NCBI GenBank assembly: GCA_015063645.1
Contig: SVTS01000005.1
Location: forward strand, 1-63,501
DNA: 63,501 nt
From: Oscillospiraceae bacterium
GTDB lineage: Bacteria > Bacillota > Clostridia > Oscillospirales > CAG-272
Direction: 5' to 3'
Within the stretch, counting starts at the first letter, position 1; every line of letters starts with the position of its first letter. A program made the position numbers and the translations under genes. Under the pieces are notes generated by a model. It worked only from the letters and a program-made list of their open reading frames with translations. It ran no database searches and was not told where the DNA came from. Shown here in pieces: positions 1 through 8,427 of this stretch.

Positions 1-240
1 ACCGCACAGGGTGCTGTCATACTCCGCAGCGCTGCCGGTGAGCATATAGGCATTCACGCCCAGCTTCCATCGACCGCTTTGGCGTTCCAGGTAATTCCGC
101 TTAGCCAGAACCTGCACGATATTGGAGACGGTTGTTGTTTTTTCTCCGATATGTGCGGCGATATCGGACAGATTTTTTCCGTCCGGATTTCTGGACAGAT
201 ATTCCAGAATATTCAGTGCTTTATGCAAAACCTTAATCAT
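1..240 (-). CDS. IclR-family transcriptional regulator, N-terminal part (cut by window edge)
   Basis: Eighty codons are visible, from an ATG at 240 down to the window edge, so the C-terminal ligand-binding domain lies outside. The protein starts MIKVLHKALNILEYLSR and continues with a winged helix-turn-helix (LSDIAAHIGEKTTTVSNIVQVLAKRNYLER, roughly residues 24-53; recognition helix near TTTVSNIVQVL). This is the usual layout of IclR regulators, which often control sugar, uronate or aromatic-acid catabolism. It is divergent from the heparinase-like lipoprotein gene at 427 and probably controls it. No strong Shine-Dalgarno sequence is visible before the ATG. The family call rests only on the DNA-binding part; another small wHTH family is possible. 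Confidence 0.75.
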   Translation of the reverse strand, partial: MIKVLHKALNILEYLSRNPDGKNLSDIAAHIGEKTTTVSNIVQVLAKRNYLERQSGRWKLGVNAYMLTGSAAEYDSTLCG

Positions 241-242
241 GT

Positions 243-283
243 TTCAATATTATTGAATCCTTTTCATTATTGTTGGATTGAAT
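243..283. promoter_or_regulatory. Candidate operator in the divergent IclR/heparinase-like promoter region
   Basis: TTCAAT-ATT-ATTGAA (243-257) is a perfect 6-bp inverted repeat, and ATTGAAT recurs at 277-283. It lies just upstream of the IclR-like start codon, where an autoregulatory site would be expected. Binding by this regulator is inference. Confidence 0.4.
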
Positions 284-354
284 AGATTATAGCACAAAAT
301 TATATTTTTGTCAACCCCTGGTCAATTTTTTGTCCCATACATCAATTAACGCCA

Positions 355-383
355 TTGTTTTTCTTTTTACTGTATGTTATAAT
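355..383 (+). promoter_or_regulatory. Sigma-A-type promoter of the heparinase-like lipoprotein gene
   Basis: TTGTTT (355-360), a 17-bp spacer and TATAAT (378-383) precede the GAGAGAGG ribosome-binding site and the ATG at 427. Confidence 0.7.
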
Positions 384-426
384 CAAATGAAAGTGTTTAC
401 CTTATTATGAAGAGAGAGGTTTTTCT

Positions 427-3396
427 ATGACATTTTTCCGAAAACTATGGTTCGTTCTTCTTGTTTTCTGTGTTTTGCTCTGTTCCTGTCAGGGAAATAT
501 CACAGATTCCGGACAAACAGAACAACCAGAGGAAACGACAAAAGAAGCCGCTGACGTATTTATCATACAGAATCGAAAAACAGACTACAAGTTGATCTTC
601 GGTGATTCCCATGAGAAAAATCCCCGTGCTTCTGCCAGCGATCTGGCTGGAGTTTTTCTGAACAACTGCGGTGTGATTTTCTCTGCCGTCGCATATGATA
701 AAACTGAAGCAAGCGAATTTGAGATCATCTACGGACGTACTGACCGTCAGCTCTCCATAGAGCTCGCAGATGCCATTGATGCTTATCCCAAGAATACCCA
801 TGCATGGGGAATTGCCTATCGGGACGGAAAATTGGCCATCTGTACCAATTCGGACATTGCTCTAAGTGAATTCTGTCTCCAATCCCTGAAGGCAGAATTT
901 GTTCGCGACAGGAATTTTGTCGTCAAGGAGAATCTGTGGCACATTTTCACCATAACAGAAGCGGATTATCAGCTGATGCTGGAGAAGGAAGCGGCTGAAA
1001 AAGAAGCTGCCGCCTATGCCGAACGCGTTAAGCAGATAGAGATACTCAAAAAAGAGCTTGCAGAGGTGGATACTGCCGAATACGGAGGCGAGCTGCTCAC
1101 CTATCTTGCTGATGCCCCGAAGCCTCAGGTTTATCCGAAAAAAGGACAGCATCCGCGGCTGTATTTCACGGAAGAGGACATTCCCGGCATGAGAGCTGCC
1201 ATGGAAGATCCTGACAATGCCGAAGGTGTTGCGGCATTCATGACTTATGTCAACATGAAAACCGACGGAAAGCTTCCCGAAGCAAAATTCAATAAAAACC
1301 GCCGTGATTACAACGATACCTTCATGAATTTCAATGCGGAGCCGCTTACCGCGATTCAATCCAAGGCACTGTATTATGTACTCACCGGCGATGAGTTATA
1401 TGGCTGGGAAGCGATCTGTGCCATCAAGAATTTTATCCTGACGCTGGACATTCAGCAGGCTGCCGCAGGCAGTACGGGTGAATATGTCGGACGCACCATG
1501 GTCGTTGCCGCCTGTGTGTACGACTGGTGCTATGATCTGCTCAGTGACACAGACCGCGAACAGCTTCTGCGCGGCATTGAAACACGCCTGTGTCATCCCG
1601 GTGTCGAGTTGGAGTTCGGCTTCCCACCCAAGGGATTCGGTACCGTTTCCGGGCACGGCTGTGGTTCCACGGTTCTGAACAGCTTCCACACCGTTGCCAT
1701 TGCCATTTATGACGAGCAGCCCTGCTGGTATGAGTATTTCGGCGGTTTGTATTTCAGCGCATACATTCCAGCCCGTGAGTATTTCTATGGTTCCGGCGTG
1801 CACTCTCAGGGGACCTGGTACGGAATGGCCCGTTTCCTCAGCGATATCAAGGCCGCATGGCTTTATATGACCATCGGTGTGGAACTGCCTTACGCGGAAG
1901 ATATGGCAAAGGTTGCCCGTTCCTATGCCTGCAATGTCACATGGGGGGATGAGATCTTTGCCTCCGGTGACGGATACGGGGTTCAGGTATCGGAGACCCG
2001 CCTGCGGGATATTTGCCTGGTTTCCGCCTATCTGTTCGATGATCCTGTTGCCCGTGCGATTGCAAAGGAAACATACAACGGATATGGCATTTATGCAGCC
2101 GGACACGGCGGACTGAAAGCACTGGAATTCATTATTCTTTCCTCCTCCGGTATAAAACCTGTTGAGAACAGCAAAGACCATCTGCCGGAAATTCTTCACA
2201 ACGGGGACTGGCTCGGTCAGCTGATCACACGCAGAAACTGGGCTGTCAATTCTGCTGTCACACAGGCAAAAATCGGTCAGAGAACCTTCAGCAATCACGA
2301 TCATCAGGATCACGGTACCTTCCAGATTTATTACAAGGGCCTGCTCACGGGAGACTCCGGAGTATATGAGCTGTACGGCACCGATCACTGGAGATTCTAC
2401 CATCAGGCCACACTGGCGCACAACGGTCTGCTTATTTTCAATCCGGCAAAGCATGATGCTGCTCCCGTTGATGCCAACAATGACGGTGTCATTGACAACA
2501 GAGTCCGTTACTGGTATTCCGGCAGTCAGCGGTATACCGGCGAAACAAGCAAGCTGGAAACCTGGCTGACCTCCCGTTATGACTACGGTACGGTAACCGG
2601 CGTGAAATACGGCTATGAGCCGGATGGGGAGACAGCAAAATATTCCTACATCGCCGGTGATATCACGAAGGCGTATGATACCGACACGGTGGATTATGTC
2701 AGCCGCTCCATGCTGACTGCGTACACAGGTGACGAAGAATTCCCGATGGTATTCTTCGTATTTGACCGCATTGATGCGGATCAGCCCAATTACAAAAAGA
2801 CATTCCTGCTTCATGTGAACGGCAAAGAAGCCCCCGTCATTGAAGGCAATACGGTCACAATCACAAACAAGATCGCCGGCAGCGGTATGCTGGTCAACAC
2901 TTCTCTGATCGGTGGAGATGAAATCGTTCCGGTGGGCGGCACGGATGCAGCCGGCAATCCGCAGAATTTTCTGATAAACGGCGTACAGTGCAATGATCCC
3001 GACGGAAAAACCGATGAATGGGGACGTGTGGAAATTTCCCCTGCACCCGGAAACAAGAGTGATCTTCTTCTGAACGTCATGTATGTTACTGATCTGTCAC
3101 AGACAAAGAAACTGACTCCCGTGCGTGTCACATCCGACAACGCCCTGCTTGAAGGTTCATCTGTTGCCGGTATCACCGCGATGTTCGGTACTGCCCGTGA
3201 GAAGATCACTGCGAACTGCACGTTCAACACCTCCGGAAGCGGCGAAATGACCTACTACATAGGCGGTCTTGCAGCCGGTACGTGGACTGTTACCGTAAAC
3301 GGCAAGGAAATTGCTTCCACCGCAGTCTCGGAAGAAGAAGCGATGCTCACTTTCCGGGCGGAAGCCGGCTCCGTATCGATTGAGCGCCGCATCTGA
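427..3396 (+). CDS. Heparinase II/III-like lipoprotein (polysaccharide-lyase-like)
   Basis: This is a 989-aa protein with a type II signal peptide: KLWFVLLVFCVLLCSC, with the lipidated Cys near residue 21, so it should sit on the outer face of the membrane. The middle (from about residue 235, QHPRLYFTEEDIPGMRAAM) is the helical toroid of heparinase II/III and DUF4962-type proteins. A GHGCGS motif lies near residue 407 and the metal/catalytic-type HDHQDHGTFQIYY block near residue 623, followed by a beta-sandwich C-terminus. Relatives cleave uronic-acid-containing polysaccharides by beta-elimination; the exact substrate cannot be read from sequence. It has its own promoter and terminator and is divergent from an IclR regulator. 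The very N-terminal ~200 residues, including a Glu/Ala-rich coiled stretch near 180-210, match nothing I recognise. Confidence 0.8.
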   Translation: MTFFRKLWFVLLVFCVLLCSCQGNITDSGQTEQPEETTKEAADVFIIQNRKTDYKLIFGDSHEKNPRASASDLAGVFLNNCGVIFSAVAYDKTEASEFEIIYGRTDRQLSIELADAIDAYPKNTHAWGIAYRDGKLAICTNSDIALSEFCLQSLKAEFVRDRNFVVKENLWHIFTITEADYQLMLEKEAAEKEAAAYAERVKQIEILKKELAEVDTAEYGGELLTYLADAPKPQVYPKKGQHPRLYFTEEDIPGMRAAMEDPDNAEGVAAFMTYVNMKTDGKLPEAKFNKNRRDYNDTFMNFNAEPLTAIQSKALYYVLTGDELYGWEAICAIKNFILTLDIQQAAAGSTGEYVGRTMVVAACVYDWCYDLLSDTDREQLLRGIETRLCHPGVELEFGFPPKGFGTVSGHGCGSTVLNSFHTVAIAIYDEQPCWYEYFGGLYFSAYIPAREYFYGSGVHSQGTWYGMARFLSDIKAAWLYMTIGVELPYAEDMAKVARSYACNVTWGDEIFASGDGYGVQVSETRLRDICLVSAYLFDDPVARAIAKETYNGYGIYAAGHGGLKALEFIILSSSGIKPVENSKDHLPEILHNGDWLGQLITRRNWAVNSAVTQAKIGQRTFSNHDHQDHGTFQIYYKGLLTGDSGVYELYGTDHWRFYHQATLAHNGLLIFNPAKHDAAPVDANNDGVIDNRVRYWYSGSQRYTGETSKLETWLTSRYDYGTVTGVKYGYEPDGETAKYSYIAGDITKAYDTDTVDYVSRSMLTAYTGDEEFPMVFFVFDRIDADQPNYKKTFLLHVNGKEAPVIEGNTVTITNKIAGSGMLVNTSLIGGDEIVPVGGTDAAGNPQNFLINGVQCNDPDGKTDEWGRVEISPAPGNKSDLLLNVMYVTDLSQTKKLTPVRVTSDNALLEGSSVAGITAMFGTAREKITANCTFNTSGSGEMTYYIGGLAAGTWTVTVNGKEIASTAVSEEEAMLTFRAEAGSVSIERRI

Positions 3397-3407
3397 TACA
3401 AATACTA

Positions 3408-3447
3408 AGAATGCGTATGTCTTCCGGCATACGCATTCTTTTGCCTT
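3408..3447 (+). terminator. Rho-independent terminator of the heparinase-like lipoprotein gene
   Basis: Perfect 12-bp stem AGAATGCGTATG / CATACGCATTCT (3408-3419 and 3428-3439) with an 8-nt loop and a T-rich tail, 12 bp after the stop codon. Confidence 0.9.
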
Positions 3448-3484
3448 TTCTTGCAAAATTCCATATTTAACTGGAATATTTCCA

Positions 3485-3538
3485 TTGTTATACCCGATCC
3501 GTCATGCTATAATTAAGTCAGATCCGTAAAGACGGATC
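3485..3538 (+). promoter_or_regulatory. Promoter of the Gfo/Idh/MocA gene with a downstream inverted repeat
   Basis: TTGTTA (3485-3490), a 17-bp spacer and TATAAT (3508-3513). Immediately downstream is GATCCGT-AAAG-ACGGATC (3521-3538), a perfect 7-bp inverted repeat placed where a repressor would block transcription start. An extra GATCCGT copy lies at 3496-3502, between the promoter boxes. Confidence 0.65.
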
Positions 3539-3592
3539 ATCCGGATCTTTTCCATTCCGGTATATACTTGCAAACAATACAGGAGGTTCTCC

Positions 3593-4843
3593 ATGAAAAA
3601 ACTCAGAATCGGCATATTCGGTACCGGTCGTCGCGGTCCCGATATTGCCAGAAACTTTCTGCTTCTGGACTGCGATGTTGTGGCGATCTGCGATTTCAAC
3701 AAAGAGCGCAGAGAGCGCGCCGCAAGCTGGCTGGGCAATTGTGTCGTGCAGTATGAGGATTTTGCCTCTTTTATCGAGCATGACATGGATACGGTTATTA
3801 TTGCGAACTATTTCCACGAGCATGCGCCCTATGTCATCGAATGCTTCAAGCGCGGCATTCATGTTTACTGCGAATGTATCAGCAACGGAACCATGGCGGA
3901 AGGTGTGGAGCTTGTGCGTGCACACGAAAAATCCTCTTCCATCTTCATGCTTGCCGAAAACTATCCGCACATGATTTTCAACCGGGAGATGAAGCGTGTC
4001 TGTTCCGGCGGTACGCTGGGAAAGATTCTGTATGCAGAGGGCGAATACAATCATCCCGCAAATCCCATGGATATTTCTTTCAAAAAAGCATACAACTATT
4101 TTGAAAAGCACTGGCGGAACTTTAATCCCCGCGCCTACTACATTACCCATTCTCTGGCGCCGATCATGGCAGCAACCGGCGCAACCCCCAAGCGTGTAAC
4201 CTGTATGGCTGTATTTGCTCCGACTGAAGGAGATGTTCCCGTAACCAGTTACGTGGGTGATCGTGCCGCTATAGTGACAACGCAGAACGACGACGGCTCC
4301 GTTTTCCGGGTAACAGGCTGCGCGGCATTCGGTGCCCATCACAATGCATACCGCATCTGCGGCACCAAAGGACAGATTGAAATTCTCCGCGGTATGGACG
4401 GCAAGATCATGCTCCGTTACAACGCATGGGAGAAACCGGAAGGTGCTGAGGAAGTAACCTGCTACATGCCCTCCTGGAACGACAGGGATGAGGAACTCAT
4501 CAAGACCAGCGGTCACGGCGGCGGCGATTATCTGGCATGCCGTATGTTTACTGACTGCATAAAGGAAGGCAGACAGCCGGAGCATCCTTTTGATCTGCAT
4601 TCTGCCATCAACATGTCCTCCGTGGCAATTCTTTCCCACCGTTCCATGTTGGAAGGCGGTGTTCCTTACGATATTCCCGATTTCAGGAATGAAGAGGATC
4701 GCGTGAAATACGAAAACGACCGTCTCTCCCCGTATTACGGCACGGATGGAACGGAGCCGACGCTTCCCTGCTGTTCGCACACGGATTTCAAGCCGACGGA
4801 AAAACAGGTTCAGCTCTACAGAGAAGCTCTCGGAATTCAGTAA
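3593..4843 (+). CDS. Gfo/Idh/MocA-family oxidoreductase
   Basis: This is a 416-aa cytoplasmic protein. The N-terminal Rossmann fold carries GIFGTG (residues 7-12), the dinucleotide-binding loop, followed by a typical Gfo/Idh/MocA alpha/beta C-terminal domain ending near residue 350. The family oxidises or reduces sugars, inositols and related compounds with NAD(P). At the position of the conserved EKP motif this protein has E94-C95-I96 (HVYCECISNG), so the usual catalytic Lys is missing; it may work on an unusual substrate or by another mechanism. An AGGAGG ribosome-binding site 6 nt before the ATG fixes the start. It is a single-gene unit with its own promoter and terminator, between two heparinase-like genes. 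Confidence 0.85.
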   Translation: MKKLRIGIFGTGRRGPDIARNFLLLDCDVVAICDFNKERRERAASWLGNCVVQYEDFASFIEHDMDTVIIANYFHEHAPYVIECFKRGIHVYCECISNGTMAEGVELVRAHEKSSSIFMLAENYPHMIFNREMKRVCSGGTLGKILYAEGEYNHPANPMDISFKKAYNYFEKHWRNFNPRAYYITHSLAPIMAATGATPKRVTCMAVFAPTEGDVPVTSYVGDRAAIVTTQNDDGSVFRVTGCAAFGAHHNAYRICGTKGQIEILRGMDGKIMLRYNAWEKPEGAEEVTCYMPSWNDRDEELIKTSGHGGGDYLACRMFTDCIKEGRQPEHPFDLHSAINMSSVAILSHRSMLEGGVPYDIPDFRNEEDRVKYENDRLSPYYGTDGTEPTLPCCSHTDFKPTEKQVQLYREALGIQ

Positions 4844-4849
4844 TAACAC

Positions 4850-4887
4850 AAACAGTCCATTCGGAAACCCTCCGGATGGACTGTTTT
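4850..4887 (+). terminator. Rho-independent terminator of the Gfo/Idh/MocA gene
   Basis: AAACAGTCCATTCGG pairs with CCGGATGGACTGTTT with one mismatch, followed by T residues, directly after the stop codon. Confidence 0.9.
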
Positions 4888-4921
4888 ATAGGCAAATCAC
4901 GCAGATATTTTCTGATGTTTA

Positions 4922-4950
4922 TTTACGGAGTCGAAAATATATGATATAAT
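4922..4950 (+). promoter_or_regulatory. Probable promoter of the etf-dehydrogenase-heparinase operon
   Basis: TATAAT at 4945-4950 with a weak -35 (TTTACG, 4922-4927) at 17 bp. An AAGGAG ribosome-binding site and the EtfB ATG at 4989 follow. Confidence 0.55.
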
Positions 4951-4988
4951 GAGTATATCTAACCCAAATACAGCAAGGAGTCTATCCG

Positions 4989-5777
4989 ATGAATATTCTA
5001 GTATGCATCAAGCAGGTTCCCGGATCCAGCAATGTGGAAGTGGATCCGGTGACCGGTGTACTGAAAAGAGACGGTGCAAGCAGCAAAATGAATCCGTACG
5101 ATCTGTACGCGCTGGAGCTTGCGTTATCTCTGTGCGAAAAATGGGGCGGCGAAGTCACTACCGTTACCATGGGACCACCGCAGGCAAAAGCGGTCATTCT
5201 TGAATCCGTCTGCATGGGGGCTTCAGGCGGTACGGTTCTCAGCGACCGGAAATTCGCCGGGGCGGATGTACTTGCTACTGCATACACGCTCTCGCAGGGG
5301 ATCCGTCAGCTGCCGCCGTTTGATCTGATTATCTGCGGCAAGCAGACTACCGACGGCGATACGGCACAGGTCGGTGCGGAGCTGGCAGAATATCTGGGGA
5401 TTTCCAACATCTCCGGTGTTCTTTCCGTCGATGATGTACGGGACGGCAAACTGCTTGTGACCGCATCCCTGGATAACAATATTGTGGAAGAATCCGTCAA
5501 AATGCCCTGTCTGCTCTCCGCGGATGCGGATATCAACACGCCCCGTCTTCCCTCCTACAGAATCCGGCAGAGCGTTTCGGAAGAAATGGTCCGTGTTATC
5601 TCCTTTGCCGATTTTTCCGATCAGGATGAAAAGCACTACGGTCTCAGCGGATCGGCAACGCAGGTAGAGCGCATATTCCCACCCGAGAAAAATACGGAAA
5701 AGCACTCAATCACCGGCAGTGCCGCTGAGCAGGCAGAGGGGATCTTTTCCCTCATCCGCGAAAGAAAACTGATATAA
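4989..5777 (+). CDS. etfB: Electron transfer flavoprotein beta subunit (LctB-like)
   Basis: This 262-aa protein starts MNILVCIKQVPGSSNVEVD, the classic EtfB start, and carries GKQTTDGDTAQVG at about residues 117-129, the signature region for nucleotide binding. EtfB pairs with EtfA, the next gene, to form the flavoprotein that exchanges electrons with a dehydrogenase. The order EtfB, FeS-containing EtfA, FAD-linked dehydrogenase is the same as lctB-lctC-lctD of the Acetobacterium woodii lactate dehydrogenase-Etf complex. It is first in a four-gene operon ending at 10317, with an AAGGAG site before the ATG. Whether it binds NAD or AMP was not resolved by eye. Confidence 0.92.
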   Translation: MNILVCIKQVPGSSNVEVDPVTGVLKRDGASSKMNPYDLYALELALSLCEKWGGEVTTVTMGPPQAKAVILESVCMGASGGTVLSDRKFAGADVLATAYTLSQGIRQLPPFDLIICGKQTTDGDTAQVGAELAEYLGISNISGVLSVDDVRDGKLLVTASLDNNIVEESVKMPCLLSADADINTPRLPSYRIRQSVSEEMVRVISFADFSDQDEKHYGLSGSATQVERIFPPEKNTEKHSITGSAAEQAEGIFSLIRERKLI

Positions 5778-5790
5778 GGAGGCGGAAGAC

Positions 5791-6990
5791 ATGGGAAAAC
5801 TGCAGATCAATCAGAATCTGGTCACATCAGAACATGCGGACGCCCTGATGAAGCTCTGTCCGTTCGGCGCATTCAGCTATGCGGACGGCAAGCTGGATAT
5901 TTCATCCGCCTGCAAAATGTGCAAAATGTGTGTACGCAAAGGTCCTGCGGGTGTTGTAGAATATGTCGAGGAAGATACTATCGGCATCGATAAATCCACA
6001 TGGCGCGGTATTTGTGTATATGTAGACCACACCGGCGGCAAAATCCATCGGGTTACTTATGAGCTGATCGGCAAAGCACGTGAACTGGCAAAAGTCACGG
6101 GACATCCGGTCATCGCGCTCATGATCGGCGACGGAATCGCTGGATGCACAGAAAGACTTCGTCATTATGGCGTGGACAGAATTTACCTCTACGAACACGC
6201 GGCACTGCGGGATTTCCGCATTGAACCGTACACGGCTGTATTTTATGATTTCATCGAAAAAATCAAGCCGTCCAGCATTTTGATCGGTGCGACCAATCTG
6301 GGCAGACAGCTGGCACCGCGCATTGCGGCACGCTGCCGCGCCGGGCTGACCGCGGACTGCACCGTTCTGGACATGAAGGAAAACACGGATCTTGTACAGA
6401 TCCGTCCCGCATTCGGCGGCAATATTATGGCGCAGATTATTTCCACCAATTCCCGTCCCCAGTTCTGCACGGTGCGGTACAAGGTTTTCCCGGAACCGAA
6501 GCCAATGGAAGAAGTGGGCGGCGAGATTATCCGCATGTCTGCTGAGGATGTTGATCTGACAAGCGGCATCGAGATTCTTTCCTCCAGGGAAAAGCCCCGC
6601 GCCGTGGATATTGCGGAAGCGGATGTGATTGTTGCGGTGGGACGCGGTGCTTCCGGCGAGGGGATCCGCGCTATGGCTGCAGAGCTTGCGGATCTGTTGG
6701 GCGGTGTGATTGCATGCTCCCGTCCGCTGGCGGAAGGCGGCATCATGGATGCACGGCATCAGATCGGTCTTTCCGGACGAACGGTCAAGCCGAAGTTTAT
6801 CCTCTGTCTCGGCATCTCCGGAGCGGTACAGTTTGCCGCAGGCATGAAGGCATCCGACTGCATTGTTGCCGTAAACACCGACAGAAACGCGCCGATTTTT
6901 GATGTGGCGCATTACGGCATTGTGGGAGATGTGAATGAGATTCTGCCGCAGCTGCTGGCGAAAGTCAAGGAGGCTCAGAACAATGTATAA
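5791..6990 (+). CDS. etfA: Electron transfer flavoprotein alpha subunit with an FeS cluster (LctC-like)
   Basis: This is a 399-aa EtfA. Its N-terminus has a half-ferredoxin pattern, C23-PFGAF then C41-KMC44-KMC47-VRKGP, enough for one [4Fe-4S] cluster; this is typical of Clostridia EtfA in caffeyl-CoA reductase and lactate dehydrogenase complexes. The C-terminal FAD-binding part shows [22 protein letters not shown] and NTDRNAPIF. The EtfA-EtfB pair should pass electrons between the dehydrogenase and NAD/ferredoxin by flavin-based bifurcation or confurcation. It starts 13 bp after etfB (AAGGAGG site) and overlaps the next gene by 8 bp, so translation is coupled. Bifurcation is inferred from family and gene order. 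Confidence 0.92.
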   Translation: MGKLQINQNLVTSEHADALMKLCPFGAFSYADGKLDISSACKMCKMCVRKGPAGVVEYVEEDTIGIDKSTWRGICVYVDHTGGKIHRVTYELIGKARELAKVTGHPVIALMIGDGIAGCTERLRHYGVDRIYLYEHAALRDFRIEPYTAVFYDFIEKIKPSSILIGATNLGRQLAPRIAARCRAGLTADCTVLDMKENTDLVQIRPAFGGNIMAQIISTNSRPQFCTVRYKVFPEPKPMEEVGGEIIRMSAEDVDLTSGIEILSSREKPRAVDIAEADVIVAVGRGASGEGIRAMAAELADLLGGVIACSRPLAEGGIMDARHQIGLSGRTVKPKFILCLGISGAVQFAAGMKASDCIVAVNTDRNAPIFDVAHYGIVGDVNEILPQLLAKVKEAQNNV

Positions 6991-8377
6991 TAGAATTACC
7001 GATGCCGACATTGCCGCGCTCCGCGGTATTGTCGGAGAGAGTGCTGTCCTGACGGGCGTAGAGATCAACGAGGACTACAGTCACGATGAACTGGGTGGCA
7101 TCAGCCGCATGCCGGAGGCATTGATCCGTGCTCATTCTACAGAGGAAATCTCCGCCGTGATGAAGCTGGCGTATGCCCGGGAGATTCCCGTCACGGTCCG
7201 CGGCAGCGGCACCGGTCTGGTTGGCGCGGCTGTGCCGGTCGAGGGCGGAATTCTGCTGGAGACCACGGGGATGAATAAAATTCTGGAACTGGATCGGGAC
7301 AATCTGACCGTTACGGTGCAGCCCGGTGTGCTTCTCATGGAGCTTGCTGCATTTGCTGAGGAAAATGATTTCCTGTATCCGCCGGATCCGGGCGAAAAAT
7401 CCGCTACCATCGGCGGCAATATCTCCACCAATGCGGGTGGCATGCGTGCGGTCAAGTATGGCGTGACCCGCGATTATGTCCGTGCGCTGACTGTCGTCAT
7501 GCCTGACGGTGAAATTATGGAGCTCGGCGCGAAGGTTGCGAAAAACAGTTCCGGATATTCGCTGAAGGATCTGATCATCGGCTCCGAAGGAACCCTTGCG
7601 ATCATCACGCAGGCAACGCTCAAGCTCGTTCCCCTGCCGAAGATTTCCGTCAGTCTGCTGGTTCCCTTCCCGGATATGACAAGTGCGATCGAAGCCGTTC
7701 CGCAGATCATCCGATCCAAGGTTACGCCTACCGCGATTGAATACATGTCCCGGGACACGATTCTGTTCTCGGAGAACTATCTCGGCAAAAAATTCCCCGA
7801 CACCAAAAGCGATGCGTATATTCTGATGACCTTTGACGGAAATACGGATGAGCAGGTTGAAGCGGATATGAAAACCGCGGCAGATCTCTGTCTCTCCATC
7901 GGTGCGCCGGACGCGTATATTGTGGACACGGAAGAGAGAAAAAAATCCGTATGGTCTGCCCGCGGCGCTTTTCTGGAAGCGATCAAGGCATCCACGACGG
8001 AGATGGATGAGTGTGATGTTGTTGTACCAGGCAGTCATGTAGATGCGTTTATCAAATTCACGCACGAACTGGCTAAGGAATTCGGTGTGCGCATTCCCAG
8101 CTTCGGCCATGCCGGAGACGGCAATCTGCATGTTTACATCTGCCGGGACAATCTTGACGATGATGCCTGGAAGATGACACTTGATGCCTGCTTTGACCGG
8201 ATGTATAAAAAAGCCGAAGAGCTTGGCGGGCTTGTATCCGGGGAACACGGCATCGGTTATGCAAAAAAAGAATATCTGAAACGCCAGTACGGTGAATATC
8301 CCATTGCACTGATGCAGGGGATCAAGCAGGTATTTGACAAAAAGAACATTCTGAATCCCGGAAAAATCTGCTTCTGA
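6983..8377 (+). CDS. FAD-linked 2-hydroxyacid dehydrogenase (lactate/glycolate oxidase type, LctD-like)
   Basis: This is a 464-aa protein of the vanillyl-alcohol-oxidase/GlcD superfamily. The N-terminal PCMH FAD-binding domain shows [13 protein letters not shown] (about residues 67-79), [21 protein letters not shown] and [18 protein letters not shown]. The C-terminal oxidase domain shows [13 protein letters not shown] and [11 protein letters not shown]. The start chosen is the ATG at 6983, preceded by AAGGAGG and overlapping etfA by 8 bp; upstream extensions have no ribosome-binding site. In the A. woodii-like complex this subunit oxidises lactate and hands electrons to Etf. No lactate permease or racemase follows; instead a heparinase-like gene does, so another 2-hydroxy acid, for example one derived from a sugar acid, is possible. 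Confidence 0.88.
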   Translation: MYNRITDADIAALRGIVGESAVLTGVEINEDYSHDELGGISRMPEALIRAHSTEEISAVMKLAYAREIPVTVRGSGTGLVGAAVPVEGGILLETTGMNKILELDRDNLTVTVQPGVLLMELAAFAEENDFLYPPDPGEKSATIGGNISTNAGGMRAVKYGVTRDYVRALTVVMPDGEIMELGAKVAKNSSGYSLKDLIIGSEGTLAIITQATLKLVPLPKISVSLLVPFPDMTSAIEAVPQIIRSKVTPTAIEYMSRDTILFSENYLGKKFPDTKSDAYILMTFDGNTDEQVEADMKTAADLCLSIGAPDAYIVDTEERKKSVWSARGAFLEAIKASTTEMDECDVVVPGSHVDAFIKFTHELAKEFGVRIPSFGHAGDGNLHVYICRDNLDDDAWKMTLDACFDRMYKKAEELGGLVSGEHGIGYAKKEYLKRQYGEYPIALMQGIKQVFDKKNILNPGKICF

Positions 8378-8427
8378 GTTTAATGCCGGATTCATTATCG
8401 AATTTCATTTTTAAAGGAGTATGCACT

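Noticed and set aside
1396-2814. Long minus-strand open frame opposite the heparinase-like gene
   Set aside because: It lies fully antisense to a clear lipoprotein gene, has no ribosome-binding site or family motif, and its composition reflects the codon bias of the real gene. The same applies to other long antisense frames, such as those at 3518-4849, 5902-7068, 6965-8395, 13670-14695, 18739-20028, 47124-48863 and 56743-58008.
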